From NCBI RefSeq assembly GCF_000340565.2, contig NZ_CP007203.1, positions 4,866,613 to 4,930,612 on the forward strand: a DNA stretch of 64,000 nucleotides, written 5' to 3'. Under the pieces are notes generated by a model. That model had not been told where the DNA came from, made no database searches, and was given only the letters and a program-made list of their open reading frames with translations. Shown one piece after another: positions 28,509-37,201 of the stretch. Source of the DNA: Nodularia spumigena CCY9414. GTDB lineage: Bacteria; Cyanobacteriota; Cyanobacteriia; Cyanobacteriales; Nostocaceae. The position numbers were made by a program, and so were the translations under genes. How positions within the stretch are numbered: the first letter of the stretch is position 1; every line of letters begins with the position of its first letter.

Positions 28509-28815
28509 ATGCCAATTTCTGGAATATCTACCAGTTATCACTTGACATTTTTATGCTGAGACTGTTGGCGATATCTGGTTTTGTAGTTGAGTAAAGTATG
28601 GCATTTAAAGAACCATAGATAAGATAATTCTGTATTTGATGAATATCAGAAGAGTTATATATGTGAAATCGTTTTATTCAAGGCATAACTGAACATCTCC
28701 AACATCATTTAGCTGCTTTTTTTACATAGAAAGCTAGTATTTTCTTTCATACATAACCAGATTGATAATTGTGAATTTATTAAAGCTGAAAAACCAACAA
28801 CCATCCAAGGACAAC

Positions 28816-30588
28816 ATGGTAAATAACGAAACTAAATCTGCCCTCAAAATTATTCCCTTGGGCGGGTTGCATGAAATTGGCAAAAATACCTGTGTTTTTG
28901 AGTACGAAGACGAAATTGTTCTTCTCGATGCCGGATTAGCCTTTCCGACAAAAGGAATGCTAGGGGTAAATATTGTCCTGCCAGATACAACCTATCTACG
29001 GGAAAATCGCCATAAGATTAAAGGCATGATCGTTACCCACGGTCATGAAGACCATATCGGAGGTATCGCTTTTCACCTCAAGCAATTTGACATCCCGATC
29101 ATTCATGGCCCTAGATTAGCAATGGCAATGCTAGAGGGTAAATTGGAAGAAGCAGGAGTACGCGATCGCACTGAGTTAAGATCAGTTAAACCCCGTGATG
29201 TGGTACGGATTGGTCAACATTTCTTTGTAGAATATATCCGCAATACCCACTCCATTGCCGATAGTTTTACAGTGGCTATTCATACGCCTCTAGGTGTAGT
29301 CATCCATACAGGAGACTTTAAAATTGACCATACACCTGTAGATGGCGAACACTTTGACTTACAAAGATTAGCCGAACACGGTGAACGAGGTGTACTTTGC
29401 TTATTGAGTGATTCAACTAACGCCGAAGTACCAGGATTTACCCCTTCGGAACGTTCAGTTTACCCCAACCTAGACCGAGAATTTGGTCAAGCTACCGGGC
29501 GCTTATTTGTCACCACCTTTTCATCCAGTGTGCATCGCATCAACATGATTTTGCAGTTGGCGCAGAAGCATAACCGTGTGGTGTCGGTTGTGGGTCGTTC
29601 AATGTTGAATTTGATTGCCCACGCCCGCAATCTGGGTTACATCAAGTGTGATGATAGTATCTTCCATCCATTGCACGCAGTCCGGAATATGCCAGATGAG
29701 AAAGTCTTGATTTTGACTACTGGCTCTCAGGGTGAAACAATGGCAGCCATGACCCGCATTGCCAACAAAGAACACTCCCAAATCAAAATTCGCCCAGGAG
29801 ATACGGTACTATTCTCTGCTAACCCGATTCCTGGCAATACTATCGCTGTGGTCAACACCATCGATAAATTGATGATTCAAGGGGCAAAAGTGGTCTATGG
29901 AAGGGACAAAGGCATTCACGTCTCTGGTCACGGCTGTCAAGAAGAACAAAAATTGATGATAGCCTTAACTCGTCCCAAGTTCTTTGTGCCATTTCACGGT
30001 GAACATCGAATGCTAGTGAAGCACTCCCAAACGGCTCAGAGCATGGGCATTGTTCCCGAAAATATGGTAATTATCGAAAATGGCAACATCGTTGAATTAA
30101 CAGAAGACTCTATCCGTGTTGCTGGTAAAGTCGCATCTGGTATCGAACTTGTGGATACCACCAGCGCTGGTATGGTCAGTGATACAGTCTTGCAAGAACG
30201 ACAAAAAATGTCAGAAGAAGGCATTGTTACCATCGCCGCCGCTATCGATTGGAATGGCAAACTGCTTGCTAAACCAGAAACTCATCTACGGGGTGTTGTG
30301 ACTAGTGTAGAGCGATCGCTGGTACAAAAATGGGTACAACAGCGCATTGAAGAAATGCTCACTGTGCGTTGGTCAGAATTTGCCCAGATTCGTGAAGGCG
30401 AAAAACCAGAAGTAGACTGGGGTGGACTGCAAGGGATGTTAGAGCGCGAATTACAACGCTCCATTCGTCGAGAATTGCAATGTCAACCCACTGTAACTTT
30501 ATTGATGCAAATTGCTGAAGAACCACCTGCGAAAGTTTCCGATGGTAGAAGACGACGGACTCGCACTACAGCGCAGGTAGCATCTTAA
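28816..30588 (+). CDS. rnj: Ribonuclease J
   Basis: From the ATG at 28816 (MVNNETKSALKIIPLGGL), preceded by AAGGA four bases upstream, the protein has about 590 residues. The metallo-beta-lactamase motif THGHEDHIGG gives the HxHxDH zinc site, with GDFKIDH, the beta-CASP part (SDSTNAE, GRSMLN) and VSGHGCQEE following. It is an exo/endoribonuclease of mRNA decay and 5' maturation. A longer frame from 28762 adds 18 residues lacking family similarity. The basic C-terminal tail (RRRRTRTT) may bind RNA. Confidence 0.95.
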   Translation: MVNNETKSALKIIPLGGLHEIGKNTCVFEYEDEIVLLDAGLAFPTKGMLGVNIVLPDTTYLRENRHKIKGMIVTHGHEDHIGGIAFHLKQFDIPIIHGPRLAMAMLEGKLEEAGVRDRTELRSVKPRDVVRIGQHFFVEYIRNTHSIADSFTVAIHTPLGVVIHTGDFKIDHTPVDGEHFDLQRLAEHGERGVLCLLSDSTNAEVPGFTPSERSVYPNLDREFGQATGRLFVTTFSSSVHRINMILQLAQKHNRVVSVVGRSMLNLIAHARNLGYIKCDDSIFHPLHAVRNMPDEKVLILTTGSQGETMAAMTRIANKEHSQIKIRPGDTVLFSANPIPGNTIAVVNTIDKLMIQGAKVVYGRDKGIHVSGHGCQEEQKLMIALTRPKFFVPFHGEHRMLVKHSQTAQSMGIVPENMVIIENGNIVELTEDSIRVAGKVASGIELVDTTSAGMVSDTVLQERQKMSEEGIVTIAAAIDWNGKLLAKPETHLRGVVTSVERSLVQKWVQQRIEEMLTVRWSEFAQIREGEKPEVDWGGLQGMLERELQRSIRRELQCQPTVTLLMQIAEEPPAKVSDGRRRRTRTTAQVAS

Positions 30589-30730
30589 TCAAGCTGCTGA
30601 GTTAAATTTGTGGTGGGTTACGGACTACCTTCCTAATCCACCCTACTGAGAATAGAATTTATCACCCTGGTTTCTTGAATAAATCGGGTTTTTTGGCTTT
30701 TATCAATGATTTATTTGTGAGTTTTGCTAT

Positions 30731-31408
30731 ATGGAACCGATTCGTATTTTTTACTTTTCTGATATTCTCTGCATTTGGGCTTATATTGCTCAAATTCGGC
30801 TAGATGAATTGAAAACAACTTTTCAAGACAAGATTGCTATAGAACACCACTTTGTCCCCGTTTTTGGTGCTGCTCGTGAAAAGCTGGAGAATCGATGGCG
30901 AGAGCGGGGGGGATTGCAAGGATACAGTGATCATGTTCAGGGGGTTGCCAAAAAATTTGACCATATCAGCCTTCATCCTGATATTTGGACTAAGGTGACA
31001 CCAGCTTCATCTACATCTTGTCATTTGTTTCTCCATGCGATTCAATTATTAGAAGCAAAGGGTTTGGTTGAGCCAGATCAACAGGTATTTGAAAAAGCAA
31101 CTAAGGCATTTCGAGCAGCGTTTTTTACCCAACTGGCAAACGTTTCTGAGCGTAAGGTGCAATTTGAAATTGCGGAGGAGTTAAAACTCCCAATTGCTGC
31201 GATCCAAGCTGAGATTGATAGTGGTGAGGCTTATGCTCAACTATCTAAGGATTTTGAATTGGTCAAAGAGCTTATGGTTACGGTCAGCCCTACCCTAATT
31301 TTTAATGAAGGACGGCAGAGACTCAATGGTAATGTGGGCTACCGAGTTATGGAAGCCAATATTCGTGAGTTACTACACAATCCTGACGGAGAACAATCTT
31401 GGTGTTAG
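30731..31408 (+). CDS. DsbA-fold thioredoxin-like protein lacking the CxxC pair
   Basis: The 225-residue protein has the DsbA/FrnE-like layout: an N-terminal strand IRIFYFSDILCIWAYIAQIR, a helical insert domain, and a C-terminal VSPTLIFNEGRQRLNGNVGY containing the cis-proline region TVSPTLIF. Where DsbA/FrnE proteins have a C-x-x-C, this one reads LCIWAY, with a single cysteine. It has no signal peptide, so it is probably cytoplasmic. It could be a glutathione-S-transferase-kappa-like or chromene-carboxylate-isomerase-like enzyme instead of a disulfide oxidase. Neighbours give no pathway hint. Confidence 0.75.
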   Translation: MEPIRIFYFSDILCIWAYIAQIRLDELKTTFQDKIAIEHHFVPVFGAAREKLENRWRERGGLQGYSDHVQGVAKKFDHISLHPDIWTKVTPASSTSCHLFLHAIQLLEAKGLVEPDQQVFEKATKAFRAAFFTQLANVSERKVQFEIAEELKLPIAAIQAEIDSGEAYAQLSKDFELVKELMVTVSPTLIFNEGRQRLNGNVGYRVMEANIRELLHNPDGEQSWC

Positions 31409-31937
31409 GAATTTTGGGCCGCAATAGTGGCTCGGTTCATCCGTAACCCAGGGACATAATCTAAAGCCAAACCCAGGTAAGTTAGCTCCAAGACTCAATA
31501 AATTGCAACTTGCTGGATGATCACATTCTTTTCCCAGCCATTGCGAAACCCAATATCTGAACACAGGGCGCTGAAATCCTCCAATATTCAGCCACTACAA
31601 CGAATATTTGCATTTATGATATTTATACCTACTGAAAATTTATATAGAATTTTGTTATATTAAATTGTGTAACGAATACCTTGGAACCTGTCCAAGGACA
31701 GATGACTTTACTAAAATGTAAAGTATGTGAACTTATCAATAAGATTAGATTATTACACTACCGATACTGCGAAAATTGCGATTAACTTGATGTAGTAATA
31801 AATTCGATTCTGGCATAAGTGGCTACTGTTATACCTATTGTAACTCAGTCAGGAAACGATTTTCCGGTAAAGGTAATTGCCACGTTGTATACATTCATCA
31901 GCAAGATGAATACCCTCATTAATACAGAGGCTTAATC
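31409..31937. other. 529-bp intergenic region
   Basis: No gene is supported. A 63-codon minus-strand frame (31564-31373) overlaps the end of the preceding gene and has no recognisable pattern. The second half is AT-rich and probably holds the promoter of the next gene. Confidence 0.5.
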
Positions 31938-32315
31938 ATGAAGGTATTTGATAATACCACGAAAAGGTTTTTTTTGGCAAGCTGGGTATCGATTAATCAA
32001 ACAGAGACTAATCAAGCTCCTGTAACTCAGCTACACCCTTCGGCTCCTCAGTCTAACGGTGATCTTCTGCAACCCCTGCGGCAGAGGATAGAAAATATTC
32101 AAATTAATAATCCTAAACTAGCTCACCGCTTGTGCAAACTGATTCCGGCTCAATGTCCCTTTGAGCGCGATGTCAAATTATTCGGGAAAAAACTGTTTCA
32201 CATTCCGCCTATGTGTAAACTCAATCCCTTTTTTGAAGAAGTGGTTGGTTTACGCTTCCGAGCGCTGTGCTATCTTGCAGACGAATGTGGTGAAGATATA
32301 TCTCAATACTGCTAA
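31938..32315 (+). CDS. Mo-dependent nitrogenase-like family protein
   Basis: The 125-residue protein contains LLQPLRQRIENIQINNPKLA, then LCKLIPAQCPFERDVKLFG, HIPPMCKLNPFFEEVVGLRF and CYLADECGEDISQYC. The Cys pattern and PPMCKLNPF segment match the small family labelled 'Mo-dependent nitrogenase C-terminus', widespread in nitrogen-fixing and other filamentous cyanobacteria. It is not a nitrogenase subunit and its role is unknown. The name should not be taken as evidence that nif genes are nearby; none are in the window. A strong terminator follows. Confidence 0.8.
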   Translation: MKVFDNTTKRFFLASWVSINQTETNQAPVTQLHPSAPQSNGDLLQPLRQRIENIQINNPKLAHRLCKLIPAQCPFERDVKLFGKKLFHIPPMCKLNPFFEEVVGLRFRALCYLADECGEDISQYC

Positions 32316-32347
32316 GAAAATCTGTTGAGTCAAAACACACAGAAGAG

Positions 32348-32380
32348 TTAGGAGTTAATAATTAACTCCTAGCTTTTTTT
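32348..32380 (+). terminator. Rho-independent terminator
   Basis: TTAGGAGTTAAT and AATTAACTCCTAG form a nearly perfect hairpin followed by CTTTTTTT, directly after the preceding gene. Confidence 0.85.
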
Positions 32381-32427
32381 ACAGCAATTTTGCTGGTAAA
32401 TGAAACACACAACGGAAGTTAAAACCC

Positions 32428-32457
32428 TGTAGAGACCTTGCATGAAAGGTCTCTACA
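32428..32457. terminator. Hairpin at the 3' end of the caspase-like gene
   Basis: TGTAGAGACCTT and AAGGTCTCTACA form a perfect 12-bp inverted repeat around a 6-base loop. It lies just beyond the minus-strand stop at 32469 and could terminate that transcript, although no T-run follows. Confidence 0.5.
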
Positions 32458-32468
32458 CTGTGGTCTAA

Positions 32469-34445
32469 TTAATTTGTCATGTTTCTGGCTTGCCATTGTT
32501 GGATGGCTTCTTGAGCGTCTTCGTAAACATCTGTCACCTGTGGGACTAAAGTAGCCGTTTCAATTGCTGCGGCGATATTACCTTGGTCAGCTCGACTTTT
32601 AGCCAGTTCCAAAATTTTTGCACTCCATTCATTAATAGATTTTTCGGCGCTATCAAATCCTGGTTGACCGGGTGGTACTCTTCTAGCGACTTCAATGGCA
32701 CGATTATATGTTGATGCTTGTCCGGGTCTAATTAAGGACTGAGCTGCATCTAAAACAGTTTGATTACCCACATATTGTTGAGCTTCTAACTGCCATTGGC
32801 TAATTGCTGCTTGTGCTTGAGGATAAAGGGCTTGATTTGGGGAAACTAATTGAGCCGCAGCAATGGCATTTGTATATTGTTTTTGCTTGGCACGACCTTC
32901 TGCTAAATCTAGAATCATGCGACTCCAAATTTTAATATTATCCTGAGCTTGTTCGTAGAGTGGTTCACCTGGTTGAATTTTACTAGCAGTGGCGATCGCC
33001 TGACTCAGATCACTAGCTTGAGTTTCCCTCAGAGACATTTTCGCTAAGTCTAAGACTGCTTGACTCCGCTTTTGAGACTGAGAATTAGCGGCGATTTGGG
33101 CGCTAGATTGGTTATTCGTGGGAGGAGTTATTGGTGATGTATTTGATTCCGAGTCAGCATTAGCGTCAACATTTGGCTCAGGGGTAGCAGTAATGGGTGC
33201 TATGGGTGATATTTCTTTAATTTGCAACAATCTCGCCTGATTGCGGAGAATAACTACAGAAATTAAAGCTACTACCAACATAGTGCCGCCACCCCAAACT
33301 AAAAACTGTTTCCATAATGGGGCATCTGCCTTATTCTCAGGTAAGGGAGAAACATAAGGTTGAGGCGCATTGGGGATGAACCTTCCCCCTGTAGCCATGT
33401 GCCTATTGAGCGTGTTTTGTTGGTTGAGGTACTCTTGTTGAGCCAAGCTAGAAAGTTTTTGTTCTTCCAACTGGCTAATGGCTGGGATGAAGTTGGAAAA
33501 ATTTACCGATTGGGATTTAGCACCTAGAGTAGTTTCCACACCTTGGGCTGACTCCCAGATATTGGCGTTTTGCGTCTTGGCTAAATTTTTAGGGATTGTT
33601 GCGCCCAGAGAAGACGCTGTAAGTGCAACAGCAAAGCTTTCCTCTGGAAAAATAACTGCTTCGGCTCCACTGGGTTGTATGGTGCTGGAAAGTACTAGGT
33701 TGTGGTTTTCCTCCTCACACTCCGGTAATATTGGTGGTTGGTGAGATGGAAAGATCGTTGCAGGGTTTTGTGTAGGTCGCCAGTAGTGTTGACATAATTC
33801 TGGGGTAAGAACACTTAAATAGCTTTCTAGATCAGTCAAGCTACTGGCATTACCAGAACGCAAAGCCTCTAATAGTGCAGCTGTGAAGAATCCGTGACCT
33901 AGTTCGCTACTTTCATGAGAGAATTGATCCGATTGGCAAGAAAGAATTGTGGCAATTTGTAGTTCTTTAGCAAGTTCTATGGTTTCTAGCCCCACGGGAC
34001 TATTTGCTTGAGTGCCAAAAGCACGGTTGATATCAAGCAGCATCAGTGTATTAATTCCAGTCAGTTGCAGACTTTGCATGAGCGATCGCACTTCTATGCC
34101 AGTTTCTTCTACCAATTCTGGATTTCCTTCCACTGGCATTAAGTAATCTTGGCCTTTGTAACTGACTCCATAACCGCTAAAAAATAACCAGAGATGGTCT
34201 TGTGGTTGCCAACAAGCTGCCGTCAAATCCTCCAGTAACACCAGAATATTTTGCTTAGTGGGATAGGTGGATCTATCCCCAATGGGTGGGGAAGCAGCTG
34301 TCATCAACAGACACCGTTGCTGTGCCAAGCCTCCTTCTTGAACCAAAAAATTATTTAGTACCTCGGCATCTGCTTGAGCGCAACGTAAGGGTTGAAATAA
34401 CTGATATTGATTGATGCCGATTGTGATCGCCCAGTAATTTGCCAT
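32469..34445 (-). CDS. Orthocaspase-like protein with substituted catalytic dyad, membrane-anchored, with C-terminal repeats
   Basis: Residues 1-230 form a caspase-like p20 domain, starting YWAITIGINQYQ. At the place of the catalytic histidine (normally SGHG) the sequence is FFSGYG, with Tyr at about residue 92. At the place of the catalytic cysteine (normally DxC) it is LLDINRA, with Asn at about 140. Both catalytic residues are therefore substituted. A single transmembrane segment lies near residues 385-405, then a Ser/Asn/Pro-rich linker. Four helical repeats of about 50 residues follow to the end (450-655), each with AI..A..V.PG and an I..W pair. Catalytic activity is unlikely; a scaffolding or signalling role is inferred. 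Confidence 0.88.
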   Translation of the reverse strand: MANYWAITIGINQYQLFQPLRCAQADAEVLNNFLVQEGGLAQQRCLLMTAASPPIGDRSTYPTKQNILVLLEDLTAACWQPQDHLWLFFSGYGVSYKGQDYLMPVEGNPELVEETGIEVRSLMQSLQLTGINTLMLLDINRAFGTQANSPVGLETIELAKELQIATILSCQSDQFSHESSELGHGFFTAALLEALRSGNASSLTDLESYLSVLTPELCQHYWRPTQNPATIFPSHQPPILPECEEENHNLVLSSTIQPSGAEAVIFPEESFAVALTASSLGATIPKNLAKTQNANIWESAQGVETTLGAKSQSVNFSNFIPAISQLEEQKLSSLAQQEYLNQQNTLNRHMATGGRFIPNAPQPYVSPLPENKADAPLWKQFLVWGGGTMLVVALISVVILRNQARLLQIKEISPIAPITATPEPNVDANADSESNTSPITPPTNNQSSAQIAANSQSQKRSQAVLDLAKMSLRETQASDLSQAIATASKIQPGEPLYEQAQDNIKIWSRMILDLAEGRAKQKQYTNAIAAAQLVSPNQALYPQAQAAISQWQLEAQQYVGNQTVLDAAQSLIRPGQASTYNRAIEVARRVPPGQPGFDSAEKSINEWSAKILELAKSRADQGNIAAAIETATLVPQVTDVYEDAQEAIQQWQARNMTN

Positions 34446-34644
34446 CCCGCTCTTTGTAGGTTGTTGTTTGATTGCCTAAAATTGCGGTTGGCTTTGCTGA
34501 AAAAACAAAGCTAACCTATGTCTTATAGTCTTCGGAGAATATGATCGAGTTACTGAGTTATAAGCAGTTTTTATGACAGTAAACTTAGATAATCATGCTG
34601 AGTAAAATTCAAATTACAAATCATCAATAAGGAGTTATCAGGTT

Positions 34645-35115
34645 ATGACCAGGAATATTGCTCATCAACGATCATTGATCATTCCCTTTCCATTTATTGG
34701 CCAAATTGCCAAAAAGATCCGGAGCTTTCCGTTAATTGTTTTACTTTTTTCGCCTATTTCTGTGTGGGTATTAACAGAAGCGATCGCCCCCCAAATAGTT
34801 CGCGCTTATACCGCTAGAGTTGACCTGAAGATTGAGCGCATGGCAGATGAAAGCTATGAAACCATACTCCAACGAGCAGAAGCGGTTTCCAGGGCAGCTG
34901 CTCAACGGAGCTTTGACAAAGACATATTAACTACAGATGTTTCAGTAATCGTCACGGTGGAAAGTTATGGTGCGATCGCACCTATTTTGGCCTTAGAAGT
35001 TAGTCGCCAGCAATGGCGCACACGCCCCGACCCCCAACGTTGGGCAACTTACTTCAAAACAGCGCGATCGCTCCTCTTGTTTGACACAAAACCTGCAATT
35101 CCCAATGCCAAGTAG
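34645..35115 (+). CDS. Hypothetical membrane-anchored or secreted protein
   Basis: The 156-residue protein has a basic N-terminus, a hydrophobic segment of about 20 residues (LIVLLFSPISVWVLTEAI), then a charged domain of about 100 residues with RVDLKIERMADESYETILQR and VSVIVTVESYGAIAPILALE. A GGAG site lies upstream of the ATG. The segment looks like a signal anchor facing the periplasm or lumen. The family is not recognised, and it is divergent from the caspase-like gene. Codon use is like its neighbours. Confidence 0.6.
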   Translation: MTRNIAHQRSLIIPFPFIGQIAKKIRSFPLIVLLFSPISVWVLTEAIAPQIVRAYTARVDLKIERMADESYETILQRAEAVSRAAAQRSFDKDILTTDVSVIVTVESYGAIAPILALEVSRQQWRTRPDPQRWATYFKTARSLLLFDTKPAIPNAK

Positions 35116-35185
35116 GGAATAGGGAGTGGGGAGTAGGGAGTAGGGAGTAGCGAATAGGGAGTGGGGAGTAGGGAATAGGGAATTT
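35115..35185. repeat. GGGGAGT-type heptamer array
   Basis: About nine units of GGGAGTA/GGGGAGT/GGGAATA variants lie directly after the stop codon of the preceding gene. They are of the same type as the repeat inserted in the kinase gene at 12075-12111. Confidence 0.85.
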
Positions 35186-35270
35186 ATTTCTCAATCCCCA
35201 CGGACAATCTATAAAGTCGAACTGATGGCTTAGAATAGGAAGGTTGTCAAGAACTGCGATATCCGCTACT

Positions 35271-35444
35271 ATGGCTGTCCCTAAGAAGAAAACATCCAAG
35301 TCCAAACGAGATAAACGTCGAGCCACCTGGAGACATAAAGCTGCTGTTGAAGCTCAAAAGGCTCTTTCTCTGGGCAAATCAATTTTGACTGGACGTTCTA
35401 CCTTTGTCTATCCCACCACTGAAGAAGAGGAAGCAGAATCATAA
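35271..35444 (+). CDS. rpmF: 50S ribosomal protein L32
   Basis: From the ATG at 35271 the protein is 57 residues: [20 protein letters not shown] is the standard L32 start, followed by a basic helix and an acidic C-terminus typical of cyanobacterial L32. The longer frame from 35244 adds nine unrelated residues. The zinc-binding cysteines present in some bacterial L32 proteins are absent, as in other cyanobacteria. It belongs to the large ribosomal subunit. Confidence 0.95.
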   Translation: MAVPKKKTSKSKRDKRRATWRHKAAVEAQKALSLGKSILTGRSTFVYPTTEEEEAES

Positions 35445-35739
35445 TTCCCTAGTCAGGAAAAGCCAGTTTTCAGATTTATCAAGACTGTATGAGAGCTTTT
35501 TCTGTGGTTTTCTGATTGCATTATCAATCATCGATAGTCCGCAAAAGCTCATCGGGTTGATAGAAAATGGGTAATGAGTAATTGGGGAAACCCGTTACCC
35601 ATTACTCACCAGACACCTCGCGCCGTGGAAGCCCCTACATTCATGTATGGGGGTAAGGCGTAGGCGATTTTAATCGCTGTCAAAAAATCTCCTTCACCCG
35701 TGATCAAATAGAGAGAGCATAAATAAACGGAGTAATCTG
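35445..35739. other. Intergenic region upstream of the IscB element
   Basis: No gene. It contains a hairpin-forming segment at about 35620-35665 (GTGGAAGCCCCTACATTCAT and a partner TGTATGGGG) that resembles the 3'-end hairpins of IS200/IS605 or TnpB-type elements, so an older element end may lie here. It does not encode the missing N-terminal part of the molybdopterin oxidoreductase found downstream of iscB. Confidence 0.45.
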
Positions 35740-35923
35740 TAGTTTATGTGAACCAAACCACTCAAAACATGAGTAAACGTTATCTAGGTCATAACACCTT
35801 GGGATTCGCTAGTCCCCTGCCATGTTGCTACTTATTAAACAATCCGCAAGGATAGTGTATTTAGCATAACAAGCTCAGATAACAAGGTTGAAGCAAACAT
35901 TACCCTGAAAAGGTGAAATTTAA
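35740..35923 (+). ncRNA. Probable IscB guide RNA (omega RNA / HEARO RNA)
   Basis: IscB genes are preceded by a structured RNA of about 200 nt (known as HEARO or omega RNA), with the guide taken from the flanking DNA at its 5' end. The 180 bp before iscB are non-coding and hold possible stems. GGGA...TCCC is at 35801-35816, and GTTGCTA can pair with TAGCATAAC. The region ends GCAAACATTACCCTGAAAAG close to the start codon. The exact 5' boundary, and so the guide, is not resolved by eye; candidate boundaries follow GTGA (about 35756) or ATGA (about 35772). Confidence 0.6.
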
Positions 35924-37201
35924 ATGTCTAATTTTGTTCTAGTTCTTGATACCAACAAAAAACCACTTACTCCAATTCATCCAGGAGATGCACGTTTTTT
36001 ATTAAATCAACAAAAAGCTGCTGTATTTAGAAGATTTCCATTTACCATAATTTTGAAAGAACCTAAATCTGAAGTTCCAACTCAACCGATTGAATTAAAA
36101 ATAGATCCAGGGAGTAAAACTACAGGTTTTGCGTTAGTTCAAAATAATAAAGTCATCTGGGGTATGGAATTACAACACAGAGGTTTAGCTATTAAAGAAA
36201 GCCTAGAAACTCGAAAAGGAGTAAGGCGAGGAAGACGTTCTAGACATACTCGTTATCGTCAAGCTAGATTTCTTAACCGCACTAAACCTCAAGGTTGGTT
36301 AGCACCTTCTTTAAGCCATAGAGTTTTAACTATTAACACTTGGGTTAAAAGATTATGTAATTTTGCCCCAATAACTGACATAGTTGAAGAGCTTGCTAGG
36401 TTTGACCTACAGCAGCTAGAAAACCCGGAGATATCAGGCTTTGAGTATCAACAGGGAGAGTTACAAGGGTATGAAGTCCGTGAATATCTTTTGAATAAAT
36501 GGAATAGAAAATGTGCATACTGTACTGCGGAAAATGTCCCTTTACAAGTTGAGCATATTAAACCAAAAGCCAAAGGAGGAACTAATAGAATTTCTAATTT
36601 GTGTCTAGCTTGTGAGAAATGCAATATCAAAAAAGGTACTCAAGATATTGAGAAGTTTTTAGCAAAAAAGCCTGAGTTGTTGAAGCAAATTTTATCCCAA
36701 GCCAAGCGTCCACTAAAAGATGCGTCTGCTGTAAATTCAACGAGATGGGCTTTATTTAATAAGTTAAAAGAAACTGGATTACCTATAACAACAGGTTCAG
36801 GAGGTTTAACTAAGTTTAATAGAACTCGTTTAGGATTGCCTAAAACTCATTGGATTGATGCTGCTTGTGTAGGAAAAGTTGAAACTCTCAAAATACTGAC
36901 AACAAAAATTTTAACAGTAAAAAGCACGGGGCATAGTTGCAGAAGATTCTGTAGGATCAATAAATTTGGTTTTCCTTGCACTGAGCCTAAAAAAATATTC
37001 ACTCATGTTTCTACAGGAGATTTTGTTAAGGCTACTTTGCACAAAGATCGTAAAAACATAACTTCTGGAAAGTATGTAAGTCGTGTTAAAACTCCCACAA
37101 AAAACGGATGTGAGATTGTTATCAATGGTTTTAGAGTTGAATTTTCAACAATGAAAGATATTACTAAGGTTCATTGTAGTGACGGGTATAGCTACGTTTG
37201 A
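35924..37201 (+). CDS. iscB: RNA-guided endonuclease IscB
   Basis: The 425-residue protein starts with the PLMP region (VLDTNKKPLTPIHPGDARFL). RuvC-I is LKIDPGSKTTGFALV with catalytic Asp at 61, followed by an arginine-rich bridge helix (TRKGVRRGRRSRHTRYRQAR) and RuvC-II in IVEELARFD. The HNH domain has zinc pairs CAYC and CEKC and the catalytic histidine in VEHIKPKAKGG. RuvC-III is THWIDAACVG, and the C-terminal domain ends HCSDGYSYV, like other IscB proteins. All RuvC and HNH catalytic positions look intact, so it could be an active nuclease, related to the ancestor of Cas9. It would use an RNA encoded just upstream. The reading frame is unbroken, and AAAGGTG precedes the ATG. Confidence 0.92.
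   Translation: MSNFVLVLDTNKKPLTPIHPGDARFLLNQQKAAVFRRFPFTIILKEPKSEVPTQPIELKIDPGSKTTGFALVQNNKVIWGMELQHRGLAIKESLETRKGVRRGRRSRHTRYRQARFLNRTKPQGWLAPSLSHRVLTINTWVKRLCNFAPITDIVEELARFDLQQLENPEISGFEYQQGELQGYEVREYLLNKWNRKCAYCTAENVPLQVEHIKPKAKGGTNRISNLCLACEKCNIKKGTQDIEKFLAKKPELLKQILSQAKRPLKDASAVNSTRWALFNKLKETGLPITTGSGGLTKFNRTRLGLPKTHWIDAACVGKVETLKILTTKILTVKSTGHSCRRFCRINKFGFPCTEPKKIFTHVSTGDFVKATLHKDRKNITSGKYVSRVKTPTKNGCEIVINGFRVEFSTMKDITKVHCSDGYSYV

Noticed and set aside
31373-31564. Minus-strand 63-codon frame after the DsbA-fold gene
   Set aside because: Overlaps the gene end and has no conserved-looking sequence.
31938-32315. Calling this gene a nitrogenase subunit
   Set aside because: The small family only carries the nitrogenase label by name; no nif genes or nitrogenase motifs are present.
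35445-35739. Possible N-terminal half of the molybdopterin oxidoreductase upstream of iscB
   Set aside because: The three forward frames were checked by eye; stops are frequent and no sulfite-oxidase-like sequence is present.
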